From contig NZ_CP152474.1 of assembly GCF_039727615.1 (NCBI RefSeq), positions 310,001-374,000 of the forward strand: a DNA stretch of 64,000 bases. Reading direction: 5' to 3'. The stretch comes from Leclercia sp. S52 (GTDB lineage: Bacteria > Pseudomonadota > Gammaproteobacteria > Enterobacterales > Enterobacteriaceae). Each line of letters opens with the position of its first letter. Position 1 is the stretch's first letter. The notes beneath the pieces were generated by a model. It was not told where the DNA came from, ran no database searches, and was given only the letters and a program-made list of their open reading frames with translations. The position numbers were made by a program, and so were the translations under genes. Shown one piece after another: positions 30,988 to 40,397 of this stretch.

Positions 30988-31572
30988 CAGCACACCTCCA
31001 CATGGGTGGTCCGCGGGATCGCCAGCAGGCGTTCGCCGCAGGTCAGCAGCAGGTCGATGCCCAGCGGGAATGGGTGCGGGCGTTCGGTCAGCTCATGGAT
31101 GATGCACTCCGGCAGCTGCGGGGCGACCATGCGTTCTTCGGCAATTCCGGCTCCGGTCAGGCGCAGCATGCGCCCGCCGCTCAGGCTCGGGACCTGCAAA
31201 ATCAGGGTGGCGCTGGTCTCCGGCGCGACGGCGCTGCCTTCGCTCAGGGCGTTGAGCTGCTCGTGGCTAATCTGCTCGTCCGCGACGGCGAACACTGCCA
31301 GCTGGGGCTGATCCACCAGCGGGGCGCTGGTGTGAAAACGCAGGTTAGAGCTGACGATATCGTTACTCACCGCGCCCGACAGCCAGACCGGGGTGTCGTT
31401 ATCGGCCAGGGTCAACAGGACGCTGGTGGTGGCGAGGTTCAGCGGCTGCCAGCCGTGTTTCAGCTGGTGCAGGGAGACGATCACCCCCCGGTTCGCTCAT
31501 CGCTTTCAGCAGACGGCGAAAACTGTGTTGGGCATCCTGCACGGCAAGGGTAAAAGCAGGTTGAAGGGTCAT
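30987..31572 (-). pseudogene. phnH: C-P lyase core protein PhnH, frameshifted
   Basis: PhnH is a structural subunit of the C-P lyase core complex. The family start ([18 protein letters not shown] and [11 protein letters not shown]) and the remainder ([15 protein letters not shown]...) lie in different frames; they join if the C6 run at 31484-31489 is read with five bases. The repaired protein has 194 residues, as in E. coli. All other genes of the pathway are intact, so I suspect a sequencing error. It overlaps phnG by four bases. Confidence 0.88.
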
Positions 31573-32021
31573 GCGTTGTCTCCGCGAACGAGCGTAAAGA
31601 AGTCGACCCGGCTGGTGTTGACCTCGGCCTGGCGCGCGGCAAGGCGTGCGGCGCGGTCGGCTTCCAGCGGGGCAATAAGGGTTTCCATTAAGGTCTGAAA
31701 GTGCGGGGCTTCCTGCAGCAGGGCGTCCACGACGGCGCACAGCTCGGCATGCGCTTTGTTGCGCCCGAGCAGGTAGCTGTAGCCGAGCGTGCCGCTGGCC
31801 AGGCGCACCACGGCGCGGGTCAGGGTGGCATCACCGGCAAAGTAGCGTGCCCCGGTGCCGCCCATCCGCGCCTGGATCTGCACCAGCCCGGTTTCCGGGG
31901 CGCGGATCGGTTCATAAGCGGGCGTCAGGCTCAGCGCCGACATCCGCCCGGCAAGGGCCGCAGGCTGGCTGTGGGCCAGTACGGCCATCCAGTGCTGGCG
32001 GGTGGAGGTATCGAAATGCAT
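31569..32021 (-). CDS. phnG: C-P lyase core protein PhnG
   Basis: PhnG is the small helical subunit of the C-P lyase core complex, 150 residues. It starts [20 protein letters not shown], like the family, and ends [10 protein letters not shown]. It follows phnF with no gap and overlaps phnH by four bases. Confidence 0.95.
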   Translation of the reverse strand: MHFDTSTRQHWMAVLAHSQPAALAGRMSALSLTPAYEPIRAPETGLVQIQARMGGTGARYFAGDATLTRAVVRLASGTLGYSYLLGRNKAHAELCAVVDALLQEAPHFQTLMETLIAPLEADRAARLAARQAEVNTSRVDFFTLVRGDNA

Positions 32022-32747
32022 TCAGTGCTCCATGGTGAATTCAATCATGTCGGCGCGGGTCAGGCTGACGGAGTACTCCGTCGCGTTGATCTCGCCGTCA
32101 CGGTGGTTAAGGGTGCGTACGCAGAGCAGAGGCGCCATGTTGGGAATTTCCAGCACCTTGCTCTCTTTGGCCTGCGCGCGGCGGGCGCTGATGCGGGTCT
32201 GGGTGCGCTTGAGCGCAATCCCGGTGGCCGCAAACAGGAAGTCGTGCAGCGAGCCGCTGGCGAAGTTTTGCAGCACCGGCCAGAGGGCCAGGTCAGCGAA
32301 GTAGTGGTCGATCTGACATACCGCCACGCCGTTGACCCGGCGCAGGGTGCGCAGGTGGACGACGTTATCGCCCTCCGAAATCCCCAGCGCGTCCGCAACG
32401 TGGCTGGAGGCCGGGCGCAGCACCGAGAGGAGTTTTTCGCTGGTGGGGTGGCTGCCCTGATCCAGCAGGTTCTGGCTGAAGCGCGCCTGGGCGTTGAGCG
32501 GGTAGTCGAAGGGGCGCATCAGCACCAGCACGCCGACACCCTGGCGGCGCTGCACCCAGCCGCGCTCGACCAGCTGGTCAATGGCGCGGCGCAGGGTGTG
32601 GCGGTTCACTTCATAACGGTCGGCGAGCTGTTGCTCAGCAGGCAGGTAGTCCCCGCAGCGGTAGTGGGTGCGCAGCTCCACTTCGAGCTTCGCGGCAATC
32701 TCTTGCCAGCGGGTGGGGTAACTGGTCGGATGTCTGGATAAGTGCAT
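32022..32747 (-). CDS. phnF: GntR/HutC-family regulator PhnF
   Basis: PhnF is a predicted transcription factor embedded in the phn operon. I chose the ATG at 32747 (MHLSRHPTSYPTRWQEIA), which gives 241 residues as in E. coli. The N-terminal winged helix (about 15-75, with VNRHTLRRAIDQLVERGWV) and the C-terminal UTRA ligand-binding domain are both present. Its ligand is not established. Confidence 0.95.
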   Translation of the reverse strand: MHLSRHPTSYPTRWQEIAAKLEVELRTHYRCGDYLPAEQQLADRYEVNRHTLRRAIDQLVERGWVQRRQGVGVLVLMRPFDYPLNAQARFSQNLLDQGSHPTSEKLLSVLRPASSHVADALGISEGDNVVHLRTLRRVNGVAVCQIDHYFADLALWPVLQNFASGSLHDFLFAATGIALKRTQTRISARRAQAKESKVLEIPNMAPLLCVRTLNHRDGEINATEYSVSLTRADMIEFTMEH

Positions 32748-32767
32748 ACAAATCAAAGCCTCGCTTC

Positions 32768-33547
32768 TCAGATGAAGTGCTTACGCAAACGTTGAGAAAG
32801 GAAATCCAGCAGGCTAACCGTCACGATGATGAGCACCATCAGGGCGCAGGTTTGCTGAAACTGGAAACCGCGAATCGCTTCCCACAGGGTGACGCCAATC
32901 CCGCCCGCGCCGACCATGCCCACCACCGTTGCGGAGCGAACGTTGGACTCAAAGCGGTATAGGGAGTAGGAGATGAGCAGCGGCATCACCTGCGGCAGGA
33001 CGCCGTACAGAATTTCTTCCAGCTTATTAGCGCCGGTAGCGCGAATGCCTTCCACCGGGCCGGGCTCAATGGCTTCTACCGCTTCCGACAGCAGCTTGGA
33101 GAGCACGCCGGTGGTGTGGATGAACAGCGCCAGCACCCCGGCGAACGGCCCGAGACCGACGGCCACCACGAACAGCATCGCGAAGACCATTTCGTTGATG
33201 GCGCGGCAGGCGTCCATCAGGCGACGCACCGGCTGGTAAATCCACCATGGCACGATGTTGTCGGCGCTCATCAGGCCAAACGGAATGGAGAGCACCACCG
33301 CCAGCGCGGTGCCCCAGACGGCGATTTGCAGGGTGACGGCCATTTCGCTGAGGTAGTCCTGCCACTGGCTAAAGTCCGGCGGGAAGAAGTCGGCGGCAAA
33401 GGTCGCCATGTTGCCGGAATCCTGAATCAGCGTGAGCGGCGCCATTTCCGCCCCCTTCCAGGAGACAACCAGCACCGCCAGCAGGATGGCCCAGCTAATT
33501 AGCGAGAACCAGCTGCGTTTGGGCGGTGGGAGAGTAATGGTTTGCAT
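32768..33547 (-). CDS. phnE: Phosphonate ABC transporter permease PhnE
   Basis: PhnE is the inner-membrane permease of the phosphonate importer. The 259-residue frame is uninterrupted, unlike E. coli K-12 where an 8-base insertion inactivates it. The BPD-type EAA loop is visible as [19 protein letters not shown]. About six membrane segments are seen. Confidence 0.95.
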   Translation of the reverse strand: MQTITLPPPKRSWFSLISWAILLAVLVVSWKGAEMAPLTLIQDSGNMATFAADFFPPDFSQWQDYLSEMAVTLQIAVWGTALAVVLSIPFGLMSADNIVPWWIYQPVRRLMDACRAINEMVFAMLFVVAVGLGPFAGVLALFIHTTGVLSKLLSEAVEAIEPGPVEGIRATGANKLEEILYGVLPQVMPLLISYSLYRFESNVRSATVVGMVGAGGIGVTLWEAIRGFQFQQTCALMVLIIVTVSLLDFLSQRLRKHFI

Positions 33548-33570
33548 GTCGGTTCCTTGGTGTTTAAGTT

Positions 33571-33657
33571 CCCTCTCCCTTGAGGGAGAGGGTTAGGGTG
33601 AGGGGGGAAATGTGCGCGCTGATGCCCTCACCCCGGCCCTCTCCCACAGGGAGAGGG
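33571..33657. repeat. GC-rich palindromic repeat pair between phnD and phnE
   Basis: Two inverted copies (CCCTCTCCCTTGAGGGAGAGG and CCCTCACCCCGGCCCTCTCC, GGGAGAGGG) fill almost the whole gap between phnD and phnE, within the operon. It is the same family as at 6277. Confidence 0.87.
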
Positions 33658-33666
33658 AGAAAGGCA

Positions 33667-34683
33667 CTACTGCACCACTTTATTCACGCTGGTCATCGCG
33701 CCCAGCGCGGCGGTCAGGCGGTCGAGATCGTCCAGCTGAGCCTGAATTTCAGACATCTTGCTGCTCTTCTCTTCTTCCTTGAGGCCTTTGTTGTCCTTCA
33801 CGCCCTGGATCTGTTTGAACAGCGCCAGCTGGCGAATCGGCACCAGCTGCAGGTCGCTGGAGGCGCGGAACGGTGCCCAGCCCAGGCGTTCCAGCACGGT
33901 CTTCTCTTCCGCGGTTTTGCCGTAGTTCATAAAGAAGTCGTACACCTTGTCCTTGGTGCTTTCGGAGAGGTTTTTGCGCCACACAATCGGGTCGCCCGGG
34001 ATCAGCGGGGATTTCCAGATCACCTTCAGCTCTTTCAGCTTGTCCGGAGCGGAGGTCTTCAGCTTGTCGAGGTTTTCGGTGTTGTTGGTGGCAACGTCCA
34101 CCTGCTTGTTGGCGACGGCCAGGGCGTTAGTTTCATGCCCCGCGTTGACCGTGCGTTTGAATTCGCTGGTGGAGACGTTGTTTTTGGCGAAGACGTAGTA
34201 GCCCGGGACCAGGAAGCCTGAGGTGGAGTTCGGGTCGCCGTTGCCAAAGGTCAGATCTTTACGTTTGGCGAGCATGTCGTTGAGGTTGTTGATCGGGCTG
34301 TCTTTATTGACGATCAGCACGCTCCAGTAACCCGGGGAGCCGTCGGCGGCTACCGTCTGAGCGAAGACCTGACCGTTGGCGCGATCCACCGCTTCCATGG
34401 CGGAGAGGTTGCCGTACCAGGCGATGTCGACCTTGTTAAAGCGCATCCCCTGAATGATGCCCGCGTAGTCCGGTGCGAAGAAGGCGTTCACTTTGATGCC
34501 CAGTTTGCTTTCCATGTCTTTCAGGAAGGGTTCCCACTGCGGCTTCAGGTTCTGCTGTGATTCCGTCGAAATGATGCCAAAGTTCAGTTCTTTTTCCTGT
34601 TCCTGGGCGTACGCCGGGCTTAACAGGGTGCTGAGGCTGAACATGCTGGTAAAGGCCAGCGCGGCAACGGCTTTGTAGCTCAT
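33667..34683 (-). CDS. phnD: Phosphonate-binding periplasmic protein PhnD
   Basis: PhnD is the periplasmic phosphonate-binding protein of the PhnCDE importer, 338 residues with a signal peptide (MSYKAVAALAFTSMFSLSTL, ending PAYAQ). The mature protein starts KELNFGIISTESQQNLKPQW, matching the family binding-site segment. It lies between phnC and phnE. Confidence 0.96.
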   Translation of the reverse strand: MSYKAVAALAFTSMFSLSTLLSPAYAQEQEKELNFGIISTESQQNLKPQWEPFLKDMESKLGIKVNAFFAPDYAGIIQGMRFNKVDIAWYGNLSAMEAVDRANGQVFAQTVAADGSPGYWSVLIVNKDSPINNLNDMLAKRKDLTFGNGDPNSTSGFLVPGYYVFAKNNVSTSEFKRTVNAGHETNALAVANKQVDVATNNTENLDKLKTSAPDKLKELKVIWKSPLIPGDPIVWRKNLSESTKDKVYDFFMNYGKTAEEKTVLERLGWAPFRASSDLQLVPIRQLALFKQIQGVKDNKGLKEEEKSSKMSEIQAQLDDLDRLTAALGAMTSVNKVVQ

Positions 34684-34707
34684 GGACTTTCCTCGGATCG
34701 GGTTTAG

Positions 34708-35496
34708 TTAAGCAGCCTGCGCGTTCTCTTCGACGCGATTAATGCTGCGGTAGAGATGGTCAAAACGGTCGTTATCAAACTGATGGCTGGCACCATCAAA
34801 GAACACGTGCCCCTGGCGCAGGGCGACGATGCGCTCGCAGTAGCGCAGGGCGTAATCCACCTGATGCAGCGTCACCACGATGGTGATGCCGTCCTTCTGG
34901 TTGATGTCGCGCAGGGTTTCCATCACGATGCGGGCCGACTCCGGATCCAGCGAGGCAATCGGCTCATCGGCGAGAATGATTTTGGCTTTCTGCATCAGCG
35001 CCCGGGCAATCGCTACGCGCTGCTGTTGTCCACCGGACAGGGTGGAGACGCGCTGGTGGGCTAAGTGGGCCATGCCAACGCGGGTCAGGGCCTGCAGCGC
35101 TTCTTGCTTCTGGGAAGGAGAGAACCAGCGCAGACAGGTGCGCCAGAACGGGGTGCTGCCGAGCGCGCCGATCAGCACGTTCTCCAGCACCGTCAGGCGA
35201 TTCACCAGGTTGAACTGCTGGAAGATGTAGCCGGTCTGCGCACGGCTTTTACGGATATCACCCGCCAGACGACCCGCGCGCTGCACGGTGTTGCCCAGCA
35301 GCTCAACGTGGCTTTCTGAGGTTTTATCGCAGGTGATAAGGCCGCTTAAGTGGCGCAGAAGGGTGGATTTACCTGAACCGGATGGCCCCAGCAGCGCTAC
35401 CATTTCGCCCTGCTGGACGGTCAGATCAACGGCATGCAGAGCCTTATTGTGATGGAAGGTCTTGCTCAGTTTCTCGACGCGGATGACAGTTTGCAT
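34708..35496 (-). CDS. phnC: Phosphonate ABC transporter ATPase PhnC
   Basis: PhnC energises phosphonate uptake. The 262-residue protein has Walker [10 protein letters not shown], signature [15 protein letters not shown] and Walker [13 protein letters not shown]. It is the first gene of the 14-gene phn cluster, and a probable Pho box lies 46 bases upstream. Confidence 0.96.
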   Translation of the reverse strand: MQTVIRVEKLSKTFHHNKALHAVDLTVQQGEMVALLGPSGSGKSTLLRHLSGLITCDKTSESHVELLGNTVQRAGRLAGDIRKSRAQTGYIFQQFNLVNRLTVLENVLIGALGSTPFWRTCLRWFSPSQKQEALQALTRVGMAHLAHQRVSTLSGGQQQRVAIARALMQKAKIILADEPIASLDPESARIVMETLRDINQKDGITIVVTLHQVDYALRYCERIVALRQGHVFFDGASHQFDNDRFDHLYRSINRVEENAQAA

Positions 35497-35541
35497 GGGT
35501 GAGGCCTCGATTCAAATGTGGCCTCATGCTGGCGGATAAAT

Positions 35542-35559
35542 GTGACATTTAGGTTAAGT
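35542..35559 (-). promoter_or_regulatory. Probable Pho box of the phn operon
   Basis: On the operon strand CTTAACCTAAATGTCACA resembles the PhoB consensus and closely resembles the sequence before E. coli phnC (AACCAAATCGTCACAATAAT), including the TCCGCC that follows. PhoB would induce the operon in phosphate starvation. The match is from memory of the E. coli sequence. Confidence 0.55.
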
Positions 35560-35629
35560 GTTGGTTGCGGGAGTTTGAAGAGTTAACGTGAAAGCGATGA
35601 CAGGCGGGCGCGGGCGCCCGCCGTCGGGA

Positions 35630-36061
35630 TCATGGCTGTTTAACGACGTTGATCATCCAGGGCACGCCGTATTTATCGGTTACTTTGCCAAAGCCGTGCG
35701 CCCAGAAGGTCTCCTGCCAGGCCATATCGATAGTGCCGCCCGCCGCCAGGTTATCGAACCAGCGCTTGCCTTCCGCGACGTCCTGGGTGTCGAGCACCAG
35801 CGTAAAGCCGGAATAGGTGGCATTGCCGCTGAGCGTGCCGTCGCTCATCATGATATCGCTGCCGGCGATGCGCACGTTGGAGTGGGCGATAGCGGAGTCC
35901 GGGAATGACATGCCGGAAGGGCAGCCCTCTTCGCTACTGTCGTCTTTGGGCATTTCACCGAAGGTGATTTTATAGAGGAGTTCAGCGCCGACGGCCTGCT
36001 GATAGAAGGCGGTGGCCTCTGCGCAGTTACCGGCGAATGAGATGTAGGGACTTAATGGCAT
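35630..36061 (-). CDS. yjdN: Glyoxalase/bleomycin-resistance-fold protein YjdN
   Basis: YjdN (formerly PhnB) is a 143-residue vicinal-oxygen-chelate fold protein of unknown function, not needed for phosphonate use. The start at 36061 (MPLSPYISFAGNCAEA) was chosen over the ATG two codons upstream because GAGG has proper spacing only to it and E. coli starts there. The C-terminal WAHGFGKVTDKYGVPWMI is typical. Confidence 0.92.
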   Translation of the reverse strand: MPLSPYISFAGNCAEATAFYQQAVGAELLYKITFGEMPKDDSSEEGCPSGMSFPDSAIAHSNVRIAGSDIMMSDGTLSGNATYSGFTLVLDTQDVAEGKRWFDNLAAGGTIDMAWQETFWAHGFGKVTDKYGVPWMINVVKQP

Positions 36062-36108
36062 AATCATTACCTCAGGTAAAGAGAAGCCCGTTAAGTCTAG
36101 TCTTTGTG

Positions 36109-36172
36109 GGCCCGGTAAGCGAAGCGCCACCGGGCGCTTTTGCCGGATGCGCTGCGCTTATCCGGCCTACGG
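36109..36172. repeat. REP pair between yjdN and yjdM
   Basis: The segments CCCGGTAAGCGAAGCGCCAC and GCCGGATGCGCTGCGCTTAT with GGCCTACGG form the alternate Y and Z type REP hairpins. Confidence 0.82.
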
Positions 36173-36188
36173 AACTACAAAAGACAAA

Positions 36189-36524
36189 TCAGTTCTTTTT
36201 CACGAACTCGGATTTCAGCTTCATCGGGCCGAAGCCGTCAATTTTGCAGTCGATGTTGTGGTCGCCTTCAACCAGGCGGATACCTTTGACTTTGGTACCG
36301 ATCTTCAGCATCGACGAGCTGCCTTTGACCTTCAGATCTTTAATGACGGTGACGTTATCGCCATCGGCCAGCAGGTTGCCGTTGGCATCTTTAACGATCG
36401 GCTCATCGCTCTCTTGCGCAGGTTCTGCATTGTTCCATTCGTAAGCGCATTCGGGGCAAATGAACATACCGTTATCTTCGTAGGTATATTCAGAGCTGCA
36501 TTTTGGACAGTGTGGCAGTGACAT
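36189..36524 (-). CDS. yjdM: Zinc-ribbon protein YjdM
   Basis: YjdM (formerly PhnA) is 111 residues: an N-terminal zinc ribbon with [10 protein letters not shown] and CPECAYEW, and a C-terminal SH3-like domain ([19 protein letters not shown]). Its function is unknown; the old link with phosphonoacetate hydrolase is mistaken. The start follows GAGGAGA-like sequence, and the length equals E. coli. Confidence 0.95.
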   Translation of the reverse strand: MSLPHCPKCSSEYTYEDNGMFICPECAYEWNNAEPAQESDEPIVKDANGNLLADGDNVTVIKDLKVKGSSSMLKIGTKVKGIRLVEGDHNIDCKIDGFGPMKLKSEFVKKN

Positions 36525-37117
36525 GGTGTTCTCCTCAAAATAGTGCGAACCGGCGGCAATCAGGCCCGCCAAAAATCGACAGGTTGTCGAAAAAGGCGGC
36601 AAGTATAACGCATGTCCTTACTGTTGTCGGTGACATTATTTTTCGCTTTTGACGAAAAAAACGCTTTTCAATGACATGGCTTGTCAGCGACATGAGCGAT
36701 GCTGGGGGTCAAACGCAGGAACGAAACGCGCCTGATTAAAAGCGACAATATTTTATTGCGGCAAATTGATACGCCGTGTCATTTCAGATAAGGTTAAGAC
36801 GCTAATGATATTTCACTTACTTGCTTTAATTGCCATCCCTGGTCTGCAAGGGATGATTTACCCCTCATTTTTGGTGGGTAACTAATGATGAATTTTCCTG
36901 AAGTTTTCAAAAATTGAGCTACGCTCTTAATCTTTCGGTTTCCCTGACCGAAGAAGCGCGCTCCGCTGCTTTATGCGCTGAAAGAATATATTTTTACTGT
37001 CATTACAGAATTATATTGCTTCGAACATATTTACAACACGTAATCATATAAGCCGATCCTTCATTCTTAAAAACAATTCGGTTATATAAAATTTGTGTTA
37101 AGGGAAGGCTTTTTACT
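36525..37117. other. Gene-free region between yjdM and crfC
   Basis: This 593-base AT-rich region contains no convincing coding frame. It includes the yjdM promoter, runs such as CGAAAAAAACGC, and a FliA-like promoter at 36928-36954. No repeat of the REP or GC-rich family is present. Confidence 0.6.
36928..36954 (+). promoter_or_regulatory. FliA (sigma-28)-like promoter candidate for crfC-yjcZ
   Basis: TAATCTTT, exactly 11 bases, then ACCGAAGA resembles the flagellar consensus TAAAGTTT-N11-GCCGATAA (6 of 8 and 5 of 8). The gene pair has been linked to the flagellar regulon in E. coli. It lies 164 bases before the crfC start, a long leader, so this is only a candidate. Confidence 0.35.
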
Positions 37118-39475
37118 ATGCACACACAAACCATATTTGAATTAAGCCAGGAAGCCGAAAGGCTGCTGCAGCTCTCATTGCAAAATCTTGAGGCGCTGAG
37201 TGCCATGCCTGCGGCGATGCTGGACAACGCTACGTCGGCCATTACCGGCGAAACCAGCAATGTCTTACCTCTGCATTTTAGTGCCCGTGGCTTAGAGGCA
37301 CAGCAGTCGATGCTCAATAACGAACTGCGCAAAATTACCCGCCTGGAGATGGTACTGGCCATCGTGGGCACCATGAAGGCCGGGAAGTCCACTACCATTA
37401 ACGCCATCGTGGGCACCGAAGTATTACCCAATCGCAACCGCCCGATGACCGCGTTGCCGACGCTGATCCGTCATACCCCGGGCCAGAAAGAGCCGGTGCT
37501 GCATTTTTCTCACGTTGCGCCCATCGATACATTAATAAAGCAAATGCAAAAGAAGCTCGCCAATTACGATCGCGGCAAGCTGGCGCAGCAGCTGGAAATT
37601 GACAAAGATATGAATGCGCTACTGGGGCGCATTGAAACCGGCGAGGCATTTGAAAAACATTATTTGGGTGCGCAGCCAATATTTAACTGTTTAAAAAGCC
37701 TGAACGATTTAGTACGGCTTTCCCAGGCGCTGGGCACCGAATTTCCCTTCCCGGCCTATGCCGCGATCGAGAATATCCCGGTCATCGAGGTGGAGTTTGT
37801 CCATCTGGCCGGACTGGATGCCCATCTGGGACAATTAACCCTGCTGGATACCCCCGGGCCGAACGAGGCCGGACAGCCGCATCTGCAAAAAATGCTCACC
37901 GAGCAGCTCGCCCGCGCGTCGGCGGTGCTGGCGGTGATGGACTATACCCAGCTGAAGTCGATCTCCGATGCCGAAGTGCGGCTGGCCATCTCTGCCGTCG
38001 GCAAGTCGGTGCCGCTGTACGCCCTGGTCAATAAGTTCGATCAGAAAGACCGTAACAGCGATGATGAAGAGCAGGTGCGGGCGATGATCTCCGGTACCCT
38101 GATGAAGGGCCATATTTCCCCCGGCCAGATATTCCCGGTCTCGTCGATGTGGGGATACCTGGCGAACCGGGCGCGTCACGAACTGGAGATGCACGGCAAG
38201 CTGCCCGATCACCAGGAGCAGCGCTGGGTACAGGACTTTGCCGAAGCCGCGCTGGGCCGCCGCTGGCGGACTGCCGATCTGGATGATATTGAACACGTCC
38301 GTCACTCCGCCGATCTGCTGTGGGAAGACTCCCTGTTTGAGCAGCCGATCCGCAAGCTGATCTATGCCGCCTACGCTAACGCCTCGCTGTACGCGTTACG
38401 CTCCGCGTCGCATAAGCTGCTGAACTACGCTCAGAACGCCCGCGAATACCTGGATTTCCGCTATCAGGGGCTGACGGTGGCCTTCGACGAGTTGCAGAAC
38501 AATATTGCCCGTCTGGAAGAGGATATGGCGCTGCTGCACTCCCGCCAGGCCACGGTGAGCGATGAGGTGCAGCATGAAGTGGGCCAGGCCCTGAGCGCCA
38601 CGGACCTGTTTCTTACCTCCCAGCAGAACGAGATTAAACACGCCGTCGCGCACATCTTTAATCCCGACAATTTGCTCGATCTGGCCGGGTTTGACCCGCA
38701 TAAACAGCGGGCTGATGCCACGGCAACGCCCGGCCAGCTGGTACTGGACGATGAAGGCCAGGCGCAGATCCTGCTGAGTAAAATCCGCTCCTCCTGCGAG
38801 ATGATCATGCTGGATGCGCAGGCAAAAATTGGTCGTGAGCTGGCGTTGCGTTTCGACCAGCTGGAGACCACGCTGGCGCGGTCGCTGAACGACGCCATGC
38901 GCCCAATTGAAACGCGCATTAAAGAAGAGTTGAGCCATGCCGGCTTCCGCGCGCGGATCAGCTTCCCGGCGTTTCAGGCCAACCAGCTTAACTTCAACAC
39001 CCGTGGGCTGTTCAACGACGCCATCGCCCAGGAGAGTCAGCCTGCTGGTCAGACTCAGGGAGCCGGCAGCGCGCTGCGCGAGACGGTCTCCCGCTGGTTG
39101 AATAATCCGGGCTGGGGCTGGGAAGATTTTGTGATGACGCGGACGCGTTATGTTATCAACGTGTCACAGCTTCATGAGAAATTTAATCAGCATATAGATC
39201 ACTTTTGTGAACAAATCCGTAAAGCTTTGCGCGCGCAGGTCGATGTCTCTGTTACAGCGGGTATGGCGACATTCTTTGCAGAATTTTCGTTATGCCTGGC
39301 AGGGTTACAGGAAAGCTTGCGTGATAGCCTCGCGGTGCGTCAGCAGAATGAGCATGCCACACGTGCGCTCAGCCAGCTGTTGCAGCAATGTATTACGACT
39401 GCGACGTGGATTCAGGAAGATACCCGACTGTTACGCGATGATATTCAAACGCTATTCGCGGCAGAGCAACCATGA
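37118..39475 (+). CDS. crfC: Dynamin-like GTPase, clamp-binding protein CrfC
   Basis: CrfC (YjdA) is a dynamin-related GTPase that in E. coli binds the DNA sliding clamp and tethers sister replication forks. The 785-residue protein is a little longer than in E. coli. G1 is GTMKAGKST (residues 84-92), G3 DTPGPNEAG near 245 and G4 NKFDQKDRN near 308. Long helical segments, one with heptads near 440-490, follow. The stop overlaps yjcZ by four bases (ATGA), so the two are an operon. Confidence 0.94.
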   Translation: MHTQTIFELSQEAERLLQLSLQNLEALSAMPAAMLDNATSAITGETSNVLPLHFSARGLEAQQSMLNNELRKITRLEMVLAIVGTMKAGKSTTINAIVGTEVLPNRNRPMTALPTLIRHTPGQKEPVLHFSHVAPIDTLIKQMQKKLANYDRGKLAQQLEIDKDMNALLGRIETGEAFEKHYLGAQPIFNCLKSLNDLVRLSQALGTEFPFPAYAAIENIPVIEVEFVHLAGLDAHLGQLTLLDTPGPNEAGQPHLQKMLTEQLARASAVLAVMDYTQLKSISDAEVRLAISAVGKSVPLYALVNKFDQKDRNSDDEEQVRAMISGTLMKGHISPGQIFPVSSMWGYLANRARHELEMHGKLPDHQEQRWVQDFAEAALGRRWRTADLDDIEHVRHSADLLWEDSLFEQPIRKLIYAAYANASLYALRSASHKLLNYAQNAREYLDFRYQGLTVAFDELQNNIARLEEDMALLHSRQATVSDEVQHEVGQALSATDLFLTSQQNEIKHAVAHIFNPDNLLDLAGFDPHKQRADATATPGQLVLDDEGQAQILLSKIRSSCEMIMLDAQAKIGRELALRFDQLETTLARSLNDAMRPIETRIKEELSHAGFRARISFPAFQANQLNFNTRGLFNDAIAQESQPAGQTQGAGSALRETVSRWLNNPGWGWEDFVMTRTRYVINVSQLHEKFNQHIDHFCEQIRKALRAQVDVSVTAGMATFFAEFSLCLAGLQESLRDSLAVRQQNEHATRALSQLLQQCITTATWIQEDTRLLRDDIQTLFAAEQP

Positions 39476-40353
39476 CAAAACACTTACTGGACGGTCCCGG
39501 GCGGACGCTGGAATGTATTCATCCTAAATTTATGGTCGACCTGGTGCAGGGGGTTGACGCGCAGCGTCACACCTCTGTGGGGTCGCAACAGCAGCACTTT
39601 CGTGAACGTTTAACCCAGGAGATCATGGCGCAGGCTCAGCTTCGCCAGTGGGCAATGGGGGGGAATGTTCAGCGAAAATGCTGTGCTGCGGCTCGGGCTG
39701 GCGGAGAAACTGGCGGGCATGGTTGATCCCGGCCATCTGGCGCTGACCCGCATGACACAGACCCTGACCACGCTGCGCCAGCAGGCCAACCTGCGTAACC
39801 AACCCCCCCATTGGCGTGGTGCATCAGTACGAAGTCCTCTCCGCTCATTTCCATCAACGCGCCCAGTTTAAAGAGAAGGCGTTAACCCAGCGCGGGTTAA
39901 CGGTGCAGGCAGGCATTCACAGCGAACAGATTTTTACCCGCTGGCGGGCCGGGCACTATGACGGCTGGTCGCTGGCCGGGCGTGGCTATGTGGTGCTGGA
40001 GGAGCTGCGCTGGGGGGGCGTTCGGTGACGCCTGTCGACTGGCGAACGCCGATGTCAGCGCCATGCTGAAAGATAACCTGCGCAGCATGGTAGCTAACTA
40101 CCTGGCGCAGGGGATTAATGCCGCGCCCGCGACCCGCCATTTTTACCATCAGTGGCTGACCACGCCCAGTACGCCGGGGATTATCGATCATAAAGATATG
40201 CTTGGCTGGCTGGGAGACTGGTGTGATGCCGACAGGCATCCGGTGTGCTGGTCGGTGACGCAGAGCTGGCAGAACGTGGCGCTGGGAATGCCGAGACTCT
40301 GTTCGGCGGCAAGGCTGGCAAAAGCGATGGTGGAAGAGGTGTTTGGGGAGTAA
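39472..40353 (+). pseudogene. yjcZ: YjcZ, frameshifted at three homopolymers
   Basis: YjcZ is the partner of CrfC, of unknown function. The gene reads MTKHLLDGPGRTLECIHP in the first frame, then FSENAVLRLGLAEKLAG in a second, VVHQYEVLSAHFHQ in a third, and FGDACRLANADVSAML in the last. Each change occurs at a run of seven: G 39657-39663, C 39803-39809, G 40012-40018. Reading six bases at all three gives a single 292-residue protein, the E. coli length, with no stop. Three independent insertions in one otherwise perfect gene argue for sequencing error rather than decay. Confidence 0.85.
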
Positions 40354-40361
40354 GGTTTTTA

Positions 40362-40385
40362 CCCTCTCCCCGGATGGGGAGAGGG
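40362..40385 (+). terminator. Half GC-rich repeat, probable terminator of crfC-yjcZ
   Basis: CCCTCTCCCCGGATGGGGAGAGGG is an almost perfect stem of the GC-rich repeat family, placed nine bases after the yjcZ stop and facing the convergent kdgT end. There is no T tract downstream on the plus strand, so termination may be inefficient. Confidence 0.5.
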
Positions 40386-40397
40386 CCGATATAGTAA

